Assembly (NCBI GenBank): GCA_903915155.1
Contig: CAIWRU010000219.1
Coordinates: 1-48,124, forward strand
DNA: 48,124 nucleotides
From: an uncultured Mucilaginibacter sp.
Lineage (GTDB): Bacteria; Bacteroidota; Bacteroidia; Sphingobacteriales; Sphingobacteriaceae
Direction: 5' to 3'
In this document: positions 8,367-15,425 of the stretch, piece by piece
Numbering within the stretch: position 1 is the first letter of the stretch
Layout of the letters: each line of letters starts with the position of its first letter
Program-made: the position numbers and the translations under genes
The notes under the pieces: model-generated
Databases searched by the model: none
What the model saw: the letters and a program-made list of their open reading frames with translations, nothing else
Told to the model about the DNA's origin: nothing

Positions 8367-8440
8367 CCCCCCAGCCCCCTAAAGGGGGAGTAAAAAACCA
8401 TTCTTGCGTAATACGTAAAGTTCCCCCTTTAGGGGGGCTA
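8364..8440. repeat. Inverted-repeat element copy C (CCCCCTAAAGGGGG family)
   Basis: Left end TAGCCCCCCAGCCCCC then TAAAGGGGGAG; right end the inverted CCCCCTTTAGGGGGG then CTA. It lies between convergent murF and the sialate esterase gene. The outermost triplets of the two ends are the stop codons of the two genes: TAG 8364-8366 on plus, TAG 8438-8440 on minus. Confidence 0.85.
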
Positions 8441-10408
8441 CCAATCATCAGTTTTAAATGGCGATGCAGGCAAACCTGCGGTATTGTATAAATTACAGAT
8501 TGGGTTATTTGCCCAGGCGTAGCGCACAGCAACGGGATTTGCTACATCCGCACTCGTAACAATTACAGTATTTCCTTTAAGTATTGCGTTAGCCGGATGA
8601 AATTGTTTATCGGCACCAGCCACTGTGAAGCCTTTAAGCGTATCGCCTTTTGCTGTTAACGCGCCGTTGGTAAAAATAAGCTCGATTTTATTGTCAATTA
8701 TCTTTTGGGATTTATACAAAGGTCCCGAGTATTGGATATTCTCGCCATAGGTTTTTGCGCGGGCTATAAGTGCCAGGCGGCGGCCTACTTCCTGTTTGTT
8801 ATGCGGATGTATGTCGCTGTTCTCGCCAATATCAATAGTCACGGCCATACCTGTATTAGGCACCGATAGCGTTTTAAGTTGGGCATAGCGTAATGCGGGC
8901 CAATCGGCTGCAGGCGGCTCATCGGTGGCGGCATAGTTGGCTATCTGCACAAAATAAAAAGGGAAATTACCTTCATTCCATTTTTGTCGCCAGTTATTTA
9001 TCAGCAGCGGGAAAAGTTGCTCGTATTGTTTGGCACGGTCGGCATTACTTTCACCCTGGTACCATATCACCCCCTTTATGGTAAATGGCAATATGGGGCT
9101 GATCATTGCATTATAAATAAGAGTTGGCCGGTTAGGGCTGTTTGATAGCATCGGTGCTTGTGGCAGGGTTTTTAACTCATTACCTTTTTGATATGCCCAT
9201 GCACCCGAAATATCAATCTTAGCTGAAGTGTCGCCGGCTACCGATAACGTCATGGGCCCTTTATTAATACCTCCCAGGCCGCCGCTATCAAAAACGCGTA
9301 TGGCAATGGTATTGTCGCCCGATTTTACCAGGTTAGCCGGGATGGTGTAGCTGCGTTTTAAAATAAACAGTTCCGTGTGCCCTATTTCTGTTCCGTTGAA
9401 AAACGAATCATCAAAATCATCTATACCGCCTATATCCAGTTTTAAGTTTTTGCCTGCCCAGGCGGCAGGGATATTCACTTTTTTCCGGAACCATATCGTA
9501 CCATCATAATTCGGCACACCTGATTGCTCCCAATAGGCCGGGACATTCATTTTTTGCCAGGCTGAATCATCTAAAGTTGGCATCGCCCACAATAAGCCGC
9601 CATTTTGATAGGAATGATCTAACTTGTTGATATCAGTAAGCCATTCACCCAGGTCGGTTTGATATTTGGCGTTGAGCGTTTCCTGTGTCATGCCATTTTC
9701 GGCTGCTTGTACAAAGGGGGTAAAAGCGGGCATTGTTTTCAGGGCATCGCCGCTCGTCCATGCTTCGGCAACTGTACCGCCCCACGTACTGTTAATAATG
9801 CCTATGGGAATGTGGTATTGCTGGTACAAATTCTTCGCGAAAAAATAGGCTGCAGCCGAAAAACTGCCTACCGTTTGTGGGCTGCATACGTTCCATCCCC
9901 ATTTTACCGGAACATCTGTACGGGCAGTAAAGCTTGTTTTGTTATCTATCTTTATCATTCGTATCTGCGGGTAGTTAGCCGCATCAGCAAGTTCCTGCTG
10001 CAAATTGATCACATCATTGTTCCAGCCCGTAAGCGGCATTTCCATGTTCGACTGGCCGGAGCATACCCATACCTCACCTATCAATATGTTATTTAAAACT
10101 GTTGTTTCGCCGTCATTAAATGTAATGCTGTAGGGGCCGCCGTACGATGGTGTGGCTACTTTTATTTTCCAGTCGCCATTTGCAGCTGGTGTAACTTTGT
10201 ACGTTTTATTATTCCACGATGTAATTATGGTAAATGCTTTAGCCGGTGTTTCCGTTCCCCAAATGGCAGCATTTGTTTTTTGCTGTAGCACCATATTATC
10301 GGTAAAACATGCAGCAGGTGTAACTTTTGCGTTTGCGGTAGTATTGAATATTAATAAAACTAACTGTAATGCAGAGGCGAAAAAAGCATTATAAAACGTT
10401 TTAGTCAT
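8438..10408 (-). CDS. Secreted sialate O-acetylesterase-like SGNH hydrolase
   Basis: Predicted to remove O-acetyl groups from sialic acid or plant-type glycans outside the cytoplasm. A signal peptide spans residues 1-27 (cleavage after TANA). An Ig-like N-terminal domain leads to the SGNH block I VCSGQSNMEMP (nucleophile S120). A jelly-roll carbohydrate-binding insert lies at about 230-390 (WFRKKVNIPAAW...). GVIWYQGESNAD and the late catalytic DIHPHNK motif follow. At 656 residues it fits the sialate O-acetylesterase family of Bacteroidetes glycan degraders, but no SusCD pair is nearby, so the natural substrate is uncertain. Its stop codon lies in repeat copy C. Confidence 0.9.
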   Translation of the reverse strand: MTKTFYNAFFASALQLVLLIFNTTANAKVTPAACFTDNMVLQQKTNAAIWGTETPAKAFTIITSWNNKTYKVTPAANGDWKIKVATPSYGGPYSITFNDGETTVLNNILIGEVWVCSGQSNMEMPLTGWNNDVINLQQELADAANYPQIRMIKIDNKTSFTARTDVPVKWGWNVCSPQTVGSFSAAAYFFAKNLYQQYHIPIGIINSTWGGTVAEAWTSGDALKTMPAFTPFVQAAENGMTQETLNAKYQTDLGEWLTDINKLDHSYQNGGLLWAMPTLDDSAWQKMNVPAYWEQSGVPNYDGTIWFRKKVNIPAAWAGKNLKLDIGGIDDFDDSFFNGTEIGHTELFILKRSYTIPANLVKSGDNTIAIRVFDSGGLGGINKGPMTLSVAGDTSAKIDISGAWAYQKGNELKTLPQAPMLSNSPNRPTLIYNAMISPILPFTIKGVIWYQGESNADRAKQYEQLFPLLINNWRQKWNEGNFPFYFVQIANYAATDEPPAADWPALRYAQLKTLSVPNTGMAVTIDIGENSDIHPHNKQEVGRRLALIARAKTYGENIQYSGPLYKSQKIIDNKIELIFTNGALTAKGDTLKGFTVAGADKQFHPANAILKGNTVIVTSADVANPVAVRYAWANNPICNLYNTAGLPASPFKTDDW

Positions 10409-10507
10409 GCGACAAAATAATTGGTTTGGATAGTAAAAATAGGTTTTCTACTTAACTTATGGAAATAGTTTTGGGATAACTGATGATGTTTTTATGAAAG
10501 CAGAAAT

Positions 10508-11338
10508 CTACATCAGCATCATATAATTATCCAGGCTTTTTTGCAGCTGATCAGCCTGGCTAGTTAACGATTTATTAAAAATATAGGAATCAGTATCAAC
10601 CTGCTCGCTGATCAGTTTCTCTTTAAACACTTCCCTAAACTTGAAATATTTTAACGAAAGGTTCCAGCGCTTATTTAAGTATGAGCATACACTCTCATCG
10701 TTTGATTTTAACATGGAGTAATTAAGCATTACATAAGCATGTTTCGGCAGGTTCTGCACGTTTTTTAATATCTCTTCGTTATACGCTATCCATACTTTCA
10801 GGTAATGCTCGGCCCATTGAGTATACAATTCCCGCAACCGGCCTTTCCGCTGATACTTTATCCAGTATAAGCGCTTCAGGTAGCTCCTGCTCATATATTT
10901 TTTCTCAAATCCCTGGAAATCACGCCGTAACAGTGAGCTCACTACTGCCTTATAATCACGTATAATAATCAAATAACGGGCATCGGGTATTAGTTCCTTA
11001 TAGGTATCTAAAAACAGGCAGGTACGCGGGTCTTTCCAACCCCATTGCTGATATAGCTTGTTTTTAACTTTTATAACGCTCTTTAGTTTTTCTTTATGAT
11101 ACAGTGATAGCTCAATATTATGTGCTTCAGTCAAACCGGTTGAAGGCAGCTTATTATCACTTAATATCTCTTCGTGCAATTTTAAAAACTCAATGTCTTC
11201 GTAATGGCCCTCAGTGTTACCAAGGCCAGGACCCAAGAAACTTTCGCCTAAGTGCAGGCCGCATTCGTTAAGCCAATGCGTAATAAGCGATGTGCCCGAT
11301 CTGTGCATGCCAGCAATAATTAAAGTCCTATTCTGCAT
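10508..11338 (-). CDS. Sulfotransferase family protein
   Basis: The N terminus RTLIIAGMHRSGTSLITHWL has the PAPS 5'-phosphosulfate-binding loop (RSGTS) of the sulfotransferase fold. DARYLIIIRDYKAVVSSLLRR matches the 3'-phosphate-binding strand with its conserved Arg and Ser. The WGWKDPRTCLF block is typical of bacterial Sulfotransfer_3-type enzymes. It would transfer sulfate from PAPS to an unknown acceptor, perhaps a surface glycan. Length is 276 residues with no signal peptide, so it is cytosolic. It stands alone between a secreted esterase gene and a ~360-base region with candidate operators. Confidence 0.8.
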   Translation of the reverse strand: MQNRTLIIAGMHRSGTSLITHWLNECGLHLGESFLGPGLGNTEGHYEDIEFLKLHEEILSDNKLPSTGLTEAHNIELSLYHKEKLKSVIKVKNKLYQQWGWKDPRTCLFLDTYKELIPDARYLIIIRDYKAVVSSLLRRDFQGFEKKYMSRSYLKRLYWIKYQRKGRLRELYTQWAEHYLKVWIAYNEEILKNVQNLPKHAYVMLNYSMLKSNDESVCSYLNKRWNLSLKYFKFREVFKEKLISEQVDTDSYIFNKSLTSQADQLQKSLDNYMMLM

Positions 11339-11702
11339 AGTAAGTATAAAAATTAAAACATTAATAAATTGTTAAGCAAGGAATGCGCCTTAAATTAAAA
11401 GCGCCTTAAACTATTGACCTGAGTGATAATAGGAACAATTACTTAACGCTAATGTTTGAACAAAATTACCTTGTAACCCACTTAAAATGTTGTAACTTGT
11501 TCATTACAAAAGAATTGTAACCGGTATATTACAATACAACCAATTTAGATACTGGCTAAGAAGTTAGTTTTAATATGAAGGCGCCATTGTGATTACGTAT
11601 GCTGATAAATAATATATGGCAGTTAAATGGTAAACGGATAAAACCTTTTCACCCAAAAAAGCATTCTTTATGCGGCAATAATAATTTAACAAGCCGATAC
11701 TA
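11339..11702. other. Gene-free regulatory region
   Basis: 364 bases between the divergent sulfotransferase gene and the small membrane-protein gene. It holds tandem inverted repeats (11490-11534) with a further half-site at 11471-11476. No coding frame, RNA gene or clear -7 box was seen. Confidence 0.6.
11490..11534. promoter_or_regulatory. Tandem TTGTAA-N8-TTACAA operator-like sites
   Basis: Two perfect inverted repeats of identical design lie at 11490-11509 (spacer CTTGTTCA) and 11515-11534 (spacer CCGGTATA), with centres 25 bases apart. A third TTGTAA half-site is at 11471-11476. This is the expected form of a binding site for a dimeric regulator; which regulator, and which of the two divergent genes it controls, cannot be told. 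Confidence 0.6.
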
Positions 11703-12011
11703 ATGATTCAGCACGCGTTTATAATAGCCATGATCGTATTATTCATCCATGCCTGTAGCTGGAAAGGGATGATATTTGAAGGAGTAAAGAAACTTATAAA
11801 GCCGGAGGGTCATTTATACAAGCCCATTTATGGCTGCCCTATATGTATGACACCCTATTATGGTACCATTATGTACCTGCTGTTTTTCCGCTTGTCGTTT
11901 GTAGATTGGCTGCTTACCATAGGCACGGCAGCGGGCATGGGCGTAATTTCGGTATTATTGATAGATATTAAGGACGGCATTTTCCAAAAGCCAGATGATA
12001 ACAGGGCGTAG
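11703..12011 (+). CDS. Small membrane protein with a CPxC motif
   Basis: 102 residues, not recognised as a named family. An N-terminal hydrophobic segment (about residues 3-18) and two more (about 55-66 and 68-86) suggest a small inner-membrane protein. Between them is YGCPICMTPYYGT, with a CPxC pair and a Gly/Tyr-rich turn. This resembles small phage-like or DUF1360-type membrane proteins that carry CxxC next to a membrane helix, but I do not claim membership. It ends before the convergent bactofilin gene. Confidence 0.65.
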   Translation: MIQHAFIIAMIVLFIHACSWKGMIFEGVKKLIKPEGHLYKPIYGCPICMTPYYGTIMYLLFFRLSFVDWLLTIGTAAGMGVISVLLIDIKDGIFQKPDDNRA

Positions 12012-12015
12012 GGGA

Positions 12016-12088
12016 AGTTTGCAGTTGGCGGTGGGCAGTTTGCCGTTAGCTTAGATTTTGCAAACTGCTTACTGTAAACTGCCAACTA
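12016..12088. repeat. Inverted phrase repeat between convergent genes
   Basis: Copies of GTTTGCAGTTGGC-like words on the left (12016-12045) face inverted words (GCAAACTGC, AAACTGCCAAC) on the right (12059-12088). The stretch separates the convergent membrane-protein and bactofilin genes and could fold into a terminator-like hairpin in either direction. Confidence 0.55.
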
Positions 12089-12092
12089 AAAA

Positions 12093-12512
12093 TTATACTT
12101 CGATAAGCTTCTGTTGCTCGGGTTTTGCTTTCAGGGTGCTTTGGGCTAGTTTGGCGTTTTGCGACATATGCAGGCTACCGTTGTAAACAGCACCGTTTTC
12201 AACCTCAAGGGTTTGGGTATGTATCTCTCCGTTTACTTTGCCGCTGGCTTTTATTTCGAGCGATACTACTTGCAGGTTGCCGTTTACTGTGCCATATATA
12301 ACCATCTCTTTGGTTATCACATTTCCTTTTATCGATCCTTTTTCACCTAATATCAGGCCTTCATCAACCGTTACATCACCTATTACCTGCCCGTCGATAC
12401 GTGCGAATGCAGGGGCTTTAAGGTTTCCGTCTAAAACGCTGCCTTCGCTTATAAGTGTTGATATGGACTGCATATCTAATGCAACCTTTTCTTTTTTACC
12501 AAATAATGCCAT
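12093..12512 (-). CDS. Bactofilin (polymer-forming cytoskeletal protein)
   Basis: 139 residues dominated by the repetitive beta-helix of bactofilins, with turns such as GSVLDGNLKAPAFARIDGQV and EKGSIKGNV and hydrophobic residues at regular spacing. Bactofilins form nucleotide-free filaments at the membrane that localise cell-wall enzymes. The gene starts 8 bases after the stop of an M23 endopeptidase gene, a pairing found in many bacteria, so the two probably act together in shape or wall remodelling. Confidence 0.9.
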   Translation of the reverse strand: MALFGKKEKVALDMQSISTLISEGSVLDGNLKAPAFARIDGQVIGDVTVDEGLILGEKGSIKGNVITKEMVIYGTVNGNLQVVSLEIKASGKVNGEIHTQTLEVENGAVYNGSLHMSQNAKLAQSTLKAKPEQQKLIEV

Positions 12513-12520
12513 TGTATTTG

Positions 12521-13399
12521 CTATTTATTAAGTGATAAATAACTGATAGGGTTTACCGGTTTGCCATTTTTACGCACTTCGTAATGCAAATGGTTGCCTG
12601 TTGAGCGGCCCGTTGAACCTATTTCGCCAATTTTTTCGCCTGCGGTAACTTTCTGCCCTATGTGTACAGTAATGCGCGATAAATGCCCGTAAAGTGTTTC
12701 GAAACCATTGGTATGTGCAATACGCACACAATTTCCGTAACCACCGTTCCACCCTGCTCCAACAACCCTGCCATCGGCAGTACATTTGGCTGCATCGCCA
12801 CGTTCGCCTTTAAAATCGATACCGGGGTGAAACTCGGCATGGTCCGACTCAAAAGGATCGCTCCTGTAGCCAAAATATGAAGTTAATGAACTAATCTTGG
12901 GGTAACCCATAGGGGTAAATGCTACTGCGTGCAGCAGGCGGTCGAGATATTCATCATAAGCCGAATACTTTTCGTTATCGGTAAGTTTGCTTTCAGCGCC
13001 GTTACCATCGCCACCGCCAACGCCTTTGGTCGAGAAGCCTTTTAAACCACGCTTTCTTAAGTAAGTATTTATGGATTGTAGTTTACTCTGTATATCTTGT
13101 ATATATGATTGGGCGTTGTTAGTCTTTTTCACCTGAGGCGCTGCCGCTGCGGGTGCAGGCACGGATTTTTTTAGCTGGTTTATCTGGGCCAATGCACGTA
13201 ATGTTTCTTCCTGTTGCGCCATGTTCTGGTTCTCAAGGTAAATTATAGCGCCCGATAATGTTAAAATTAGTGCCAGTATGCCTGCCGCGTAGTGTTTAAT
13301 GCGGCTTATGTGTTTTGTTTTTACCTGTAATGTCTTTGTGCTTCCCTTGCCTTTGTCTACAATTATTACTGTGCTGGTTTTGGATGGCTTTAAATTCAT
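12521..13399 (-). CDS. Membrane-anchored M23 (LytM) peptidoglycan endopeptidase
   Basis: A 292-residue protein with a basic cytosolic N terminus, one transmembrane helix (about 38-54), a coiled-coil/Pro-Ala linker and a C-terminal LytM domain. Zinc and catalytic residues are in place: H191 and D195 in HPGIDF, H239 in YGHLS, and H270/H272 in NHLHYE. It should cut peptide cross-links in the periplasm. It is directly upstream of bactofilin on the same strand. No sign of decay is seen, so it is probably active rather than a LytM activator. Confidence 0.92.
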   Translation of the reverse strand: MNLKPSKTSTVIIVDKGKGSTKTLQVKTKHISRIKHYAAGILALILTLSGAIIYLENQNMAQQEETLRALAQINQLKKSVPAPAAAAPQVKKTNNAQSYIQDIQSKLQSINTYLRKRGLKGFSTKGVGGGDGNGAESKLTDNEKYSAYDEYLDRLLHAVAFTPMGYPKISSLTSYFGYRSDPFESDHAEFHPGIDFKGERGDAAKCTADGRVVGAGWNGGYGNCVRIAHTNGFETLYGHLSRITVHIGQKVTAGEKIGEIGSTGRSTGNHLHYEVRKNGKPVNPISYLSLNK

Positions 13400-13610
13400 T
13401 TAGTTAAAAATTAGGGAATGCAATATAAATATTAGATTATTAAAACAGCATTAATTCTAAAAAATTACCTAAAGCGCAAACTTTTTTTCGCCACAATTAA
13501 ACCCCCTTCACCCCTTTGCTTAATCAATAGTTTGTAATTCGTCTCTAATACGCTTTCCGTCAGCAAATTGTTATTATTTGTAATTTTAATGCTATGTGAT
13601 TATCATTTGT

Positions 13611-13618
13611 TATTTTTG
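13611..13618 (+). promoter_or_regulatory. Candidate -7 box of the bacilliredoxin gene
   Basis: TATTTTTG matches TAnnTTTG 24 bases before the ATG, giving a normal short leader. No -33 TTG is found at 17-23 bases. Confidence 0.4.
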
Positions 13619-13642
13619 TAAACAAATTTTTAAAAAAATATT

Positions 13643-14065
13643 ATGTATCCAGAATATTTAGTTGCCCCCATGCGGGCCGAATTAACCAATGTTGGTTTTG
13701 AAGAGTTAAAGGATGCCGATGCTGTAAAAAAAGCGATTGAAAGCGAAGGTACAGTGTTTGTAATGGTAAATTCTGTTTGCGGTTGTGCTGCTGCTAATGC
13801 TCGCCCGGCTGCACGTATGGCTGCGCAAAACGATATTCACCCCGATAAGCTGGTTACCGTTTTTGCAGGTATGGAAACCGATGCAGTAAACGTTGCCCGT
13901 AACTATATGCTGCCTTACCCGCCGTCATCGCCATCAATGGCTTTGTTTAAGGATGGTAAACTGGTACACATTATTGAGCGCCACCAGATAGAAGGCCGCC
14001 CTGCACAAATGATAGCCGATAACCTTATTGGCGCATTTGAAGAATATTGTGCGGTGAAGAGTTAA
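13643..14065 (+). CDS. BrxA/BrxB family bacilliredoxin
   Basis: A 140-residue thioredoxin-fold protein of the YphP/YqiW (DUF1094) family. The redox motif is CGC (C46-G47-C48 in VNSVCGCAAANARP), and the N terminus MYPEYLVAPMRAEL is diagnostic. Such proteins remove bacillithiol from oxidised protein thiols in the cytosol. Bacillithiol use here is inference from family knowledge, since no bsh gene is in the window. A strong terminator follows at 14105. Confidence 0.93.
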   Translation: MYPEYLVAPMRAELTNVGFEELKDADAVKKAIESEGTVFVMVNSVCGCAAANARPAARMAAQNDIHPDKLVTVFAGMETDAVNVARNYMLPYPPSSPSMALFKDGKLVHIIERHQIEGRPAQMIADNLIGAFEEYCAVKS

Positions 14066-14104
14066 TTAGAGACTGGAGATTAGAGATTAGTCTAAAAAAT
14101 ACAA

Positions 14105-14136
14105 AGTCCGGTATGGTTAGCATACCGGACTTTTTT
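14105..14136 (+). terminator. Intrinsic terminator after the bacilliredoxin gene
   Basis: Perfect 11-bp stem AGTCCGGTATG (14105-14115) with CATACCGGACT (14121-14131), 5-base loop, then a run of T. It ends plus-strand transcription. Confidence 0.9.
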
Positions 14137-14147
14137 ATGATTTTTTT

Positions 14148-14172
14148 GTAGAGACGCAATACTTTGCGTCTC
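14148..14172. repeat. GAGACGCAA palindromic repeat, copy 1
   Basis: GAGACGCAA and TTTGCGTCTC form a hairpin around the centre TAC. The 25-base sequence recurs in exact reverse complement at 27551-27575, so it is a dispersed repeat. Confidence 0.85.
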
Positions 14173-14185
14173 ATGGTGTTTCCTG

Positions 14186-14587
14186 TTATTTCTCCCTCAA
14201 TGCCGCTCTTATCTTTTCAGCGGTTATGTTCATCTCATCCTTGCTAAAACTTAGCTTAGGGCGTGCAAAATTCAGGTCATCAACTCGGTTCATGGGTATT
14301 AAGTGAATATGCGTATGCGGCACTTCCAACCCGATAACGGCCACGCCTATGCGCTTGCAGGGGATAGCTTCCTTCAACCCTTCGGCAACTATTTTGGCGA
14401 ATAGCTGCAAACCGGTGTAGGTTTCGTCGTCCAGGTCGAAAATATAATCCACCTCTTTTTTAGGTATCACCAGCACATGCCCTTCGGCTAGCGGACTAAC
14501 ATCCAAAAAAGCCAAAAACTCAACACTCTCCGCTACTTTATACGATGGTATCTCGCCGGAAACTATTTTTGAAAATATAGTGCTCAT
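14186..14587 (-). CDS. HIT family nucleotide-binding hydrolase
   Basis: 133 residues of the histidine-triad superfamily. The triad HTHIHLIP uses H91, H93 and H95; the N-terminal IFSKIVSGEIPSYKV and DVSPLAEGHVLVIPKKE are typical of the Hint branch. Such enzymes hydrolyse purine nucleoside phosphoramidates or related nucleotides in the cytosol; the physiological substrate is not known. It lies downstream of greA on the same strand, across a ~95-base spacer that holds an AT-rich inverted repeat. Confidence 0.93.
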   Translation of the reverse strand: MSTIFSKIVSGEIPSYKVAESVEFLAFLDVSPLAEGHVLVIPKKEVDYIFDLDDETYTGLQLFAKIVAEGLKEAIPCKRIGVAVIGLEVPHTHIHLIPMNRVDDLNFARPKLSFSKDEMNITAEKIRAALREK

Positions 14588-14608
14588 TTTAATTATTGAT
14601 TTAATGAA

Positions 14609-14660
14609 TTATTGAATTATTGAATTAGAAAGCTTTTAGAAACAATCAATAATTCAATAA
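14609..14660. repeat. AT-rich 15-bp inverted repeat
   Basis: TTATTGAATTATTGA (14609-14623) and TCAATAATTCAATAA (14646-14660) are perfect inverted copies; further degenerate copies run to about 14679. It separates greA from the HIT gene. It belongs to the class of simple phrase repeats seen in several spacers here. Confidence 0.75.
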
Positions 14661-14682
14661 ATCGACAATTCAATAATTATAC

Positions 14683-15156
14683 CTACCTACTGATCTCTAA
14701 TATCTCAAACTCCATTTTGCCCGCTGGTACCATTATCTCGGTTTTATCGCCCACTTTTTTGCCTAACAAACCTTTGGCAATTGGTGATGCCACCGAAATT
14801 TTTCCTGATTTCAGATCCGCTTCGCTTTCTGATACCAGCTGATAGCTCATGGTAGCGCCGTTGCGCACATTCTTTATTTTTACTATGGACAAGGCAAGAA
14901 CTTTTGATGTATCGATTTTCGATTCATCAAGCAAACGGGCATTTGCAACCGCTTCCTGCATTTGCGAAATTTTAGCTTCGTGCAAGCCCTGTGCTTCTTT
15001 AGCCGCATCGTATTCAGCATTTTCCGAAAGATCGCCCTTATCGCGGGCTTCGGCTATCGCTTTTGATATATTGGAACGGCCGGTTGTTTTTAAATACTGT
15101 AATTCTTCTTTTAATTTTTCTAAACCTTCTTTGGTATAGTATGATACCTCTGCCAT
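14683..15156 (-). CDS. greA: Transcription elongation factor GreA
   Basis: GreA rescues backtracked RNA polymerase by stimulating transcript cleavage. The N-terminal coiled coil (YYTKEGLEKLKEELQYLKT, with DLSENAEYDAAKEAQ carrying the acidic tip) and the C-terminal FKBP-like domain (SPIAKGLLGKKVGD) are both present. I take the ATG at 15154-15156, giving MAEVSYYTKEGLEK and 157 residues, the family norm. A longer frame beginning with TTG at 15195 adds 13 residues that run directly out of a T8 terminator and is not believable. Confidence 0.96.
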   Translation of the reverse strand: MAEVSYYTKEGLEKLKEELQYLKTTGRSNISKAIAEARDKGDLSENAEYDAAKEAQGLHEAKISQMQEAVANARLLDESKIDTSKVLALSIVKIKNVRNGATMSYQLVSESEADLKSGKISVASPIAKGLLGKKVGDKTEIMVPAGKMEFEILEISR

Positions 15157-15193
15157 AACGCACTGAATTAAATTAAACTTTATATTGGTTACC

Positions 15194-15227
15194 AAAAAAA
15201 ACCGCCCTCCTGTTTCTGAGAAGGACG
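15194..15227 (-). terminator. Intrinsic terminator ahead of greA
   Basis: A 9-bp stem (two G-U pairs) with a 7-base loop, followed on the minus strand by T8. It would stop the candidate small RNA and any read-through from the dehydrogenase gene before greA. Confidence 0.75.
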
Positions 15228-15290
15228 CAACTACTTTAAAAGCAAAACAAGACTATATCGGCACCGGCCTACATAGTCTTGCTTTTGTGT
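15194..15290 (-). ncRNA. Candidate structured small RNA upstream of greA
   Basis: On the minus strand, a promoter-like pair (TTTG at 15324-15327, 21 bases, TATCTTCG at 15295-15302) is followed by two hairpins. Hairpin 1 (15248-15281) has a perfect 9-bp stem CAAGACTAT/ATAGTCTTG with an inner GGC-CGGT-GCC stem. Hairpin 2 (15203-15227) has CGTCCTTCT pairing with AGGAGGGCG (two G-U pairs), then G and eight T residues. That makes a ~97-nt transcript with its own terminator. It could instead be an attenuating leader of greA. No known RNA family is recognised. Confidence 0.55.
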
Positions 15291-15294
15291 AAAA

Positions 15295-15327
15295 CGAAGA
15301 TAAGTGATTTAAATTTTAATATGCAAA
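15295..15327 (-). promoter_or_regulatory. Candidate promoter of the small RNA or greA leader
   Basis: TTTG, 21 bases, TATCTTCG. This fits the TTG-N17-23-TAnnTTTG form with one mismatch in the -7 box. Confidence 0.45.
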
Positions 15328-15334
15328 TTTTTTT

Positions 15335-15425
15335 GCCCCCCGGCCCCCTAAAGGGGGAGTTTATATATCAGTTGACCTAACTGTACTAATCCAAAAGCTC
15401 CCCCTTTAGGGGGTTGGGGGGCTTA
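15335..15425. repeat. Inverted-repeat element copy D (CCCCCTAAAGGGGG family)
   Basis: Left end 15335-15359 (GCCCCCCGGCCCCC then TAAAGGGGGAG) and right end 15398-15425 are inverted copies around an unrelated AT-rich interior. The dehydrogenase gene reads into the right end and stops at the TAA inside it. Confidence 0.85.

Noticed and set aside
12159..12531. Plus-strand frames opposite bactofilin
   Set aside because: Antisense shadows of a clear bactofilin gene.
15157..15195. N-terminal extension of GreA from a TTG at 15195
   Set aside because: It runs out of a T8 terminator; the ATG at 15156 gives the normal GreA start.
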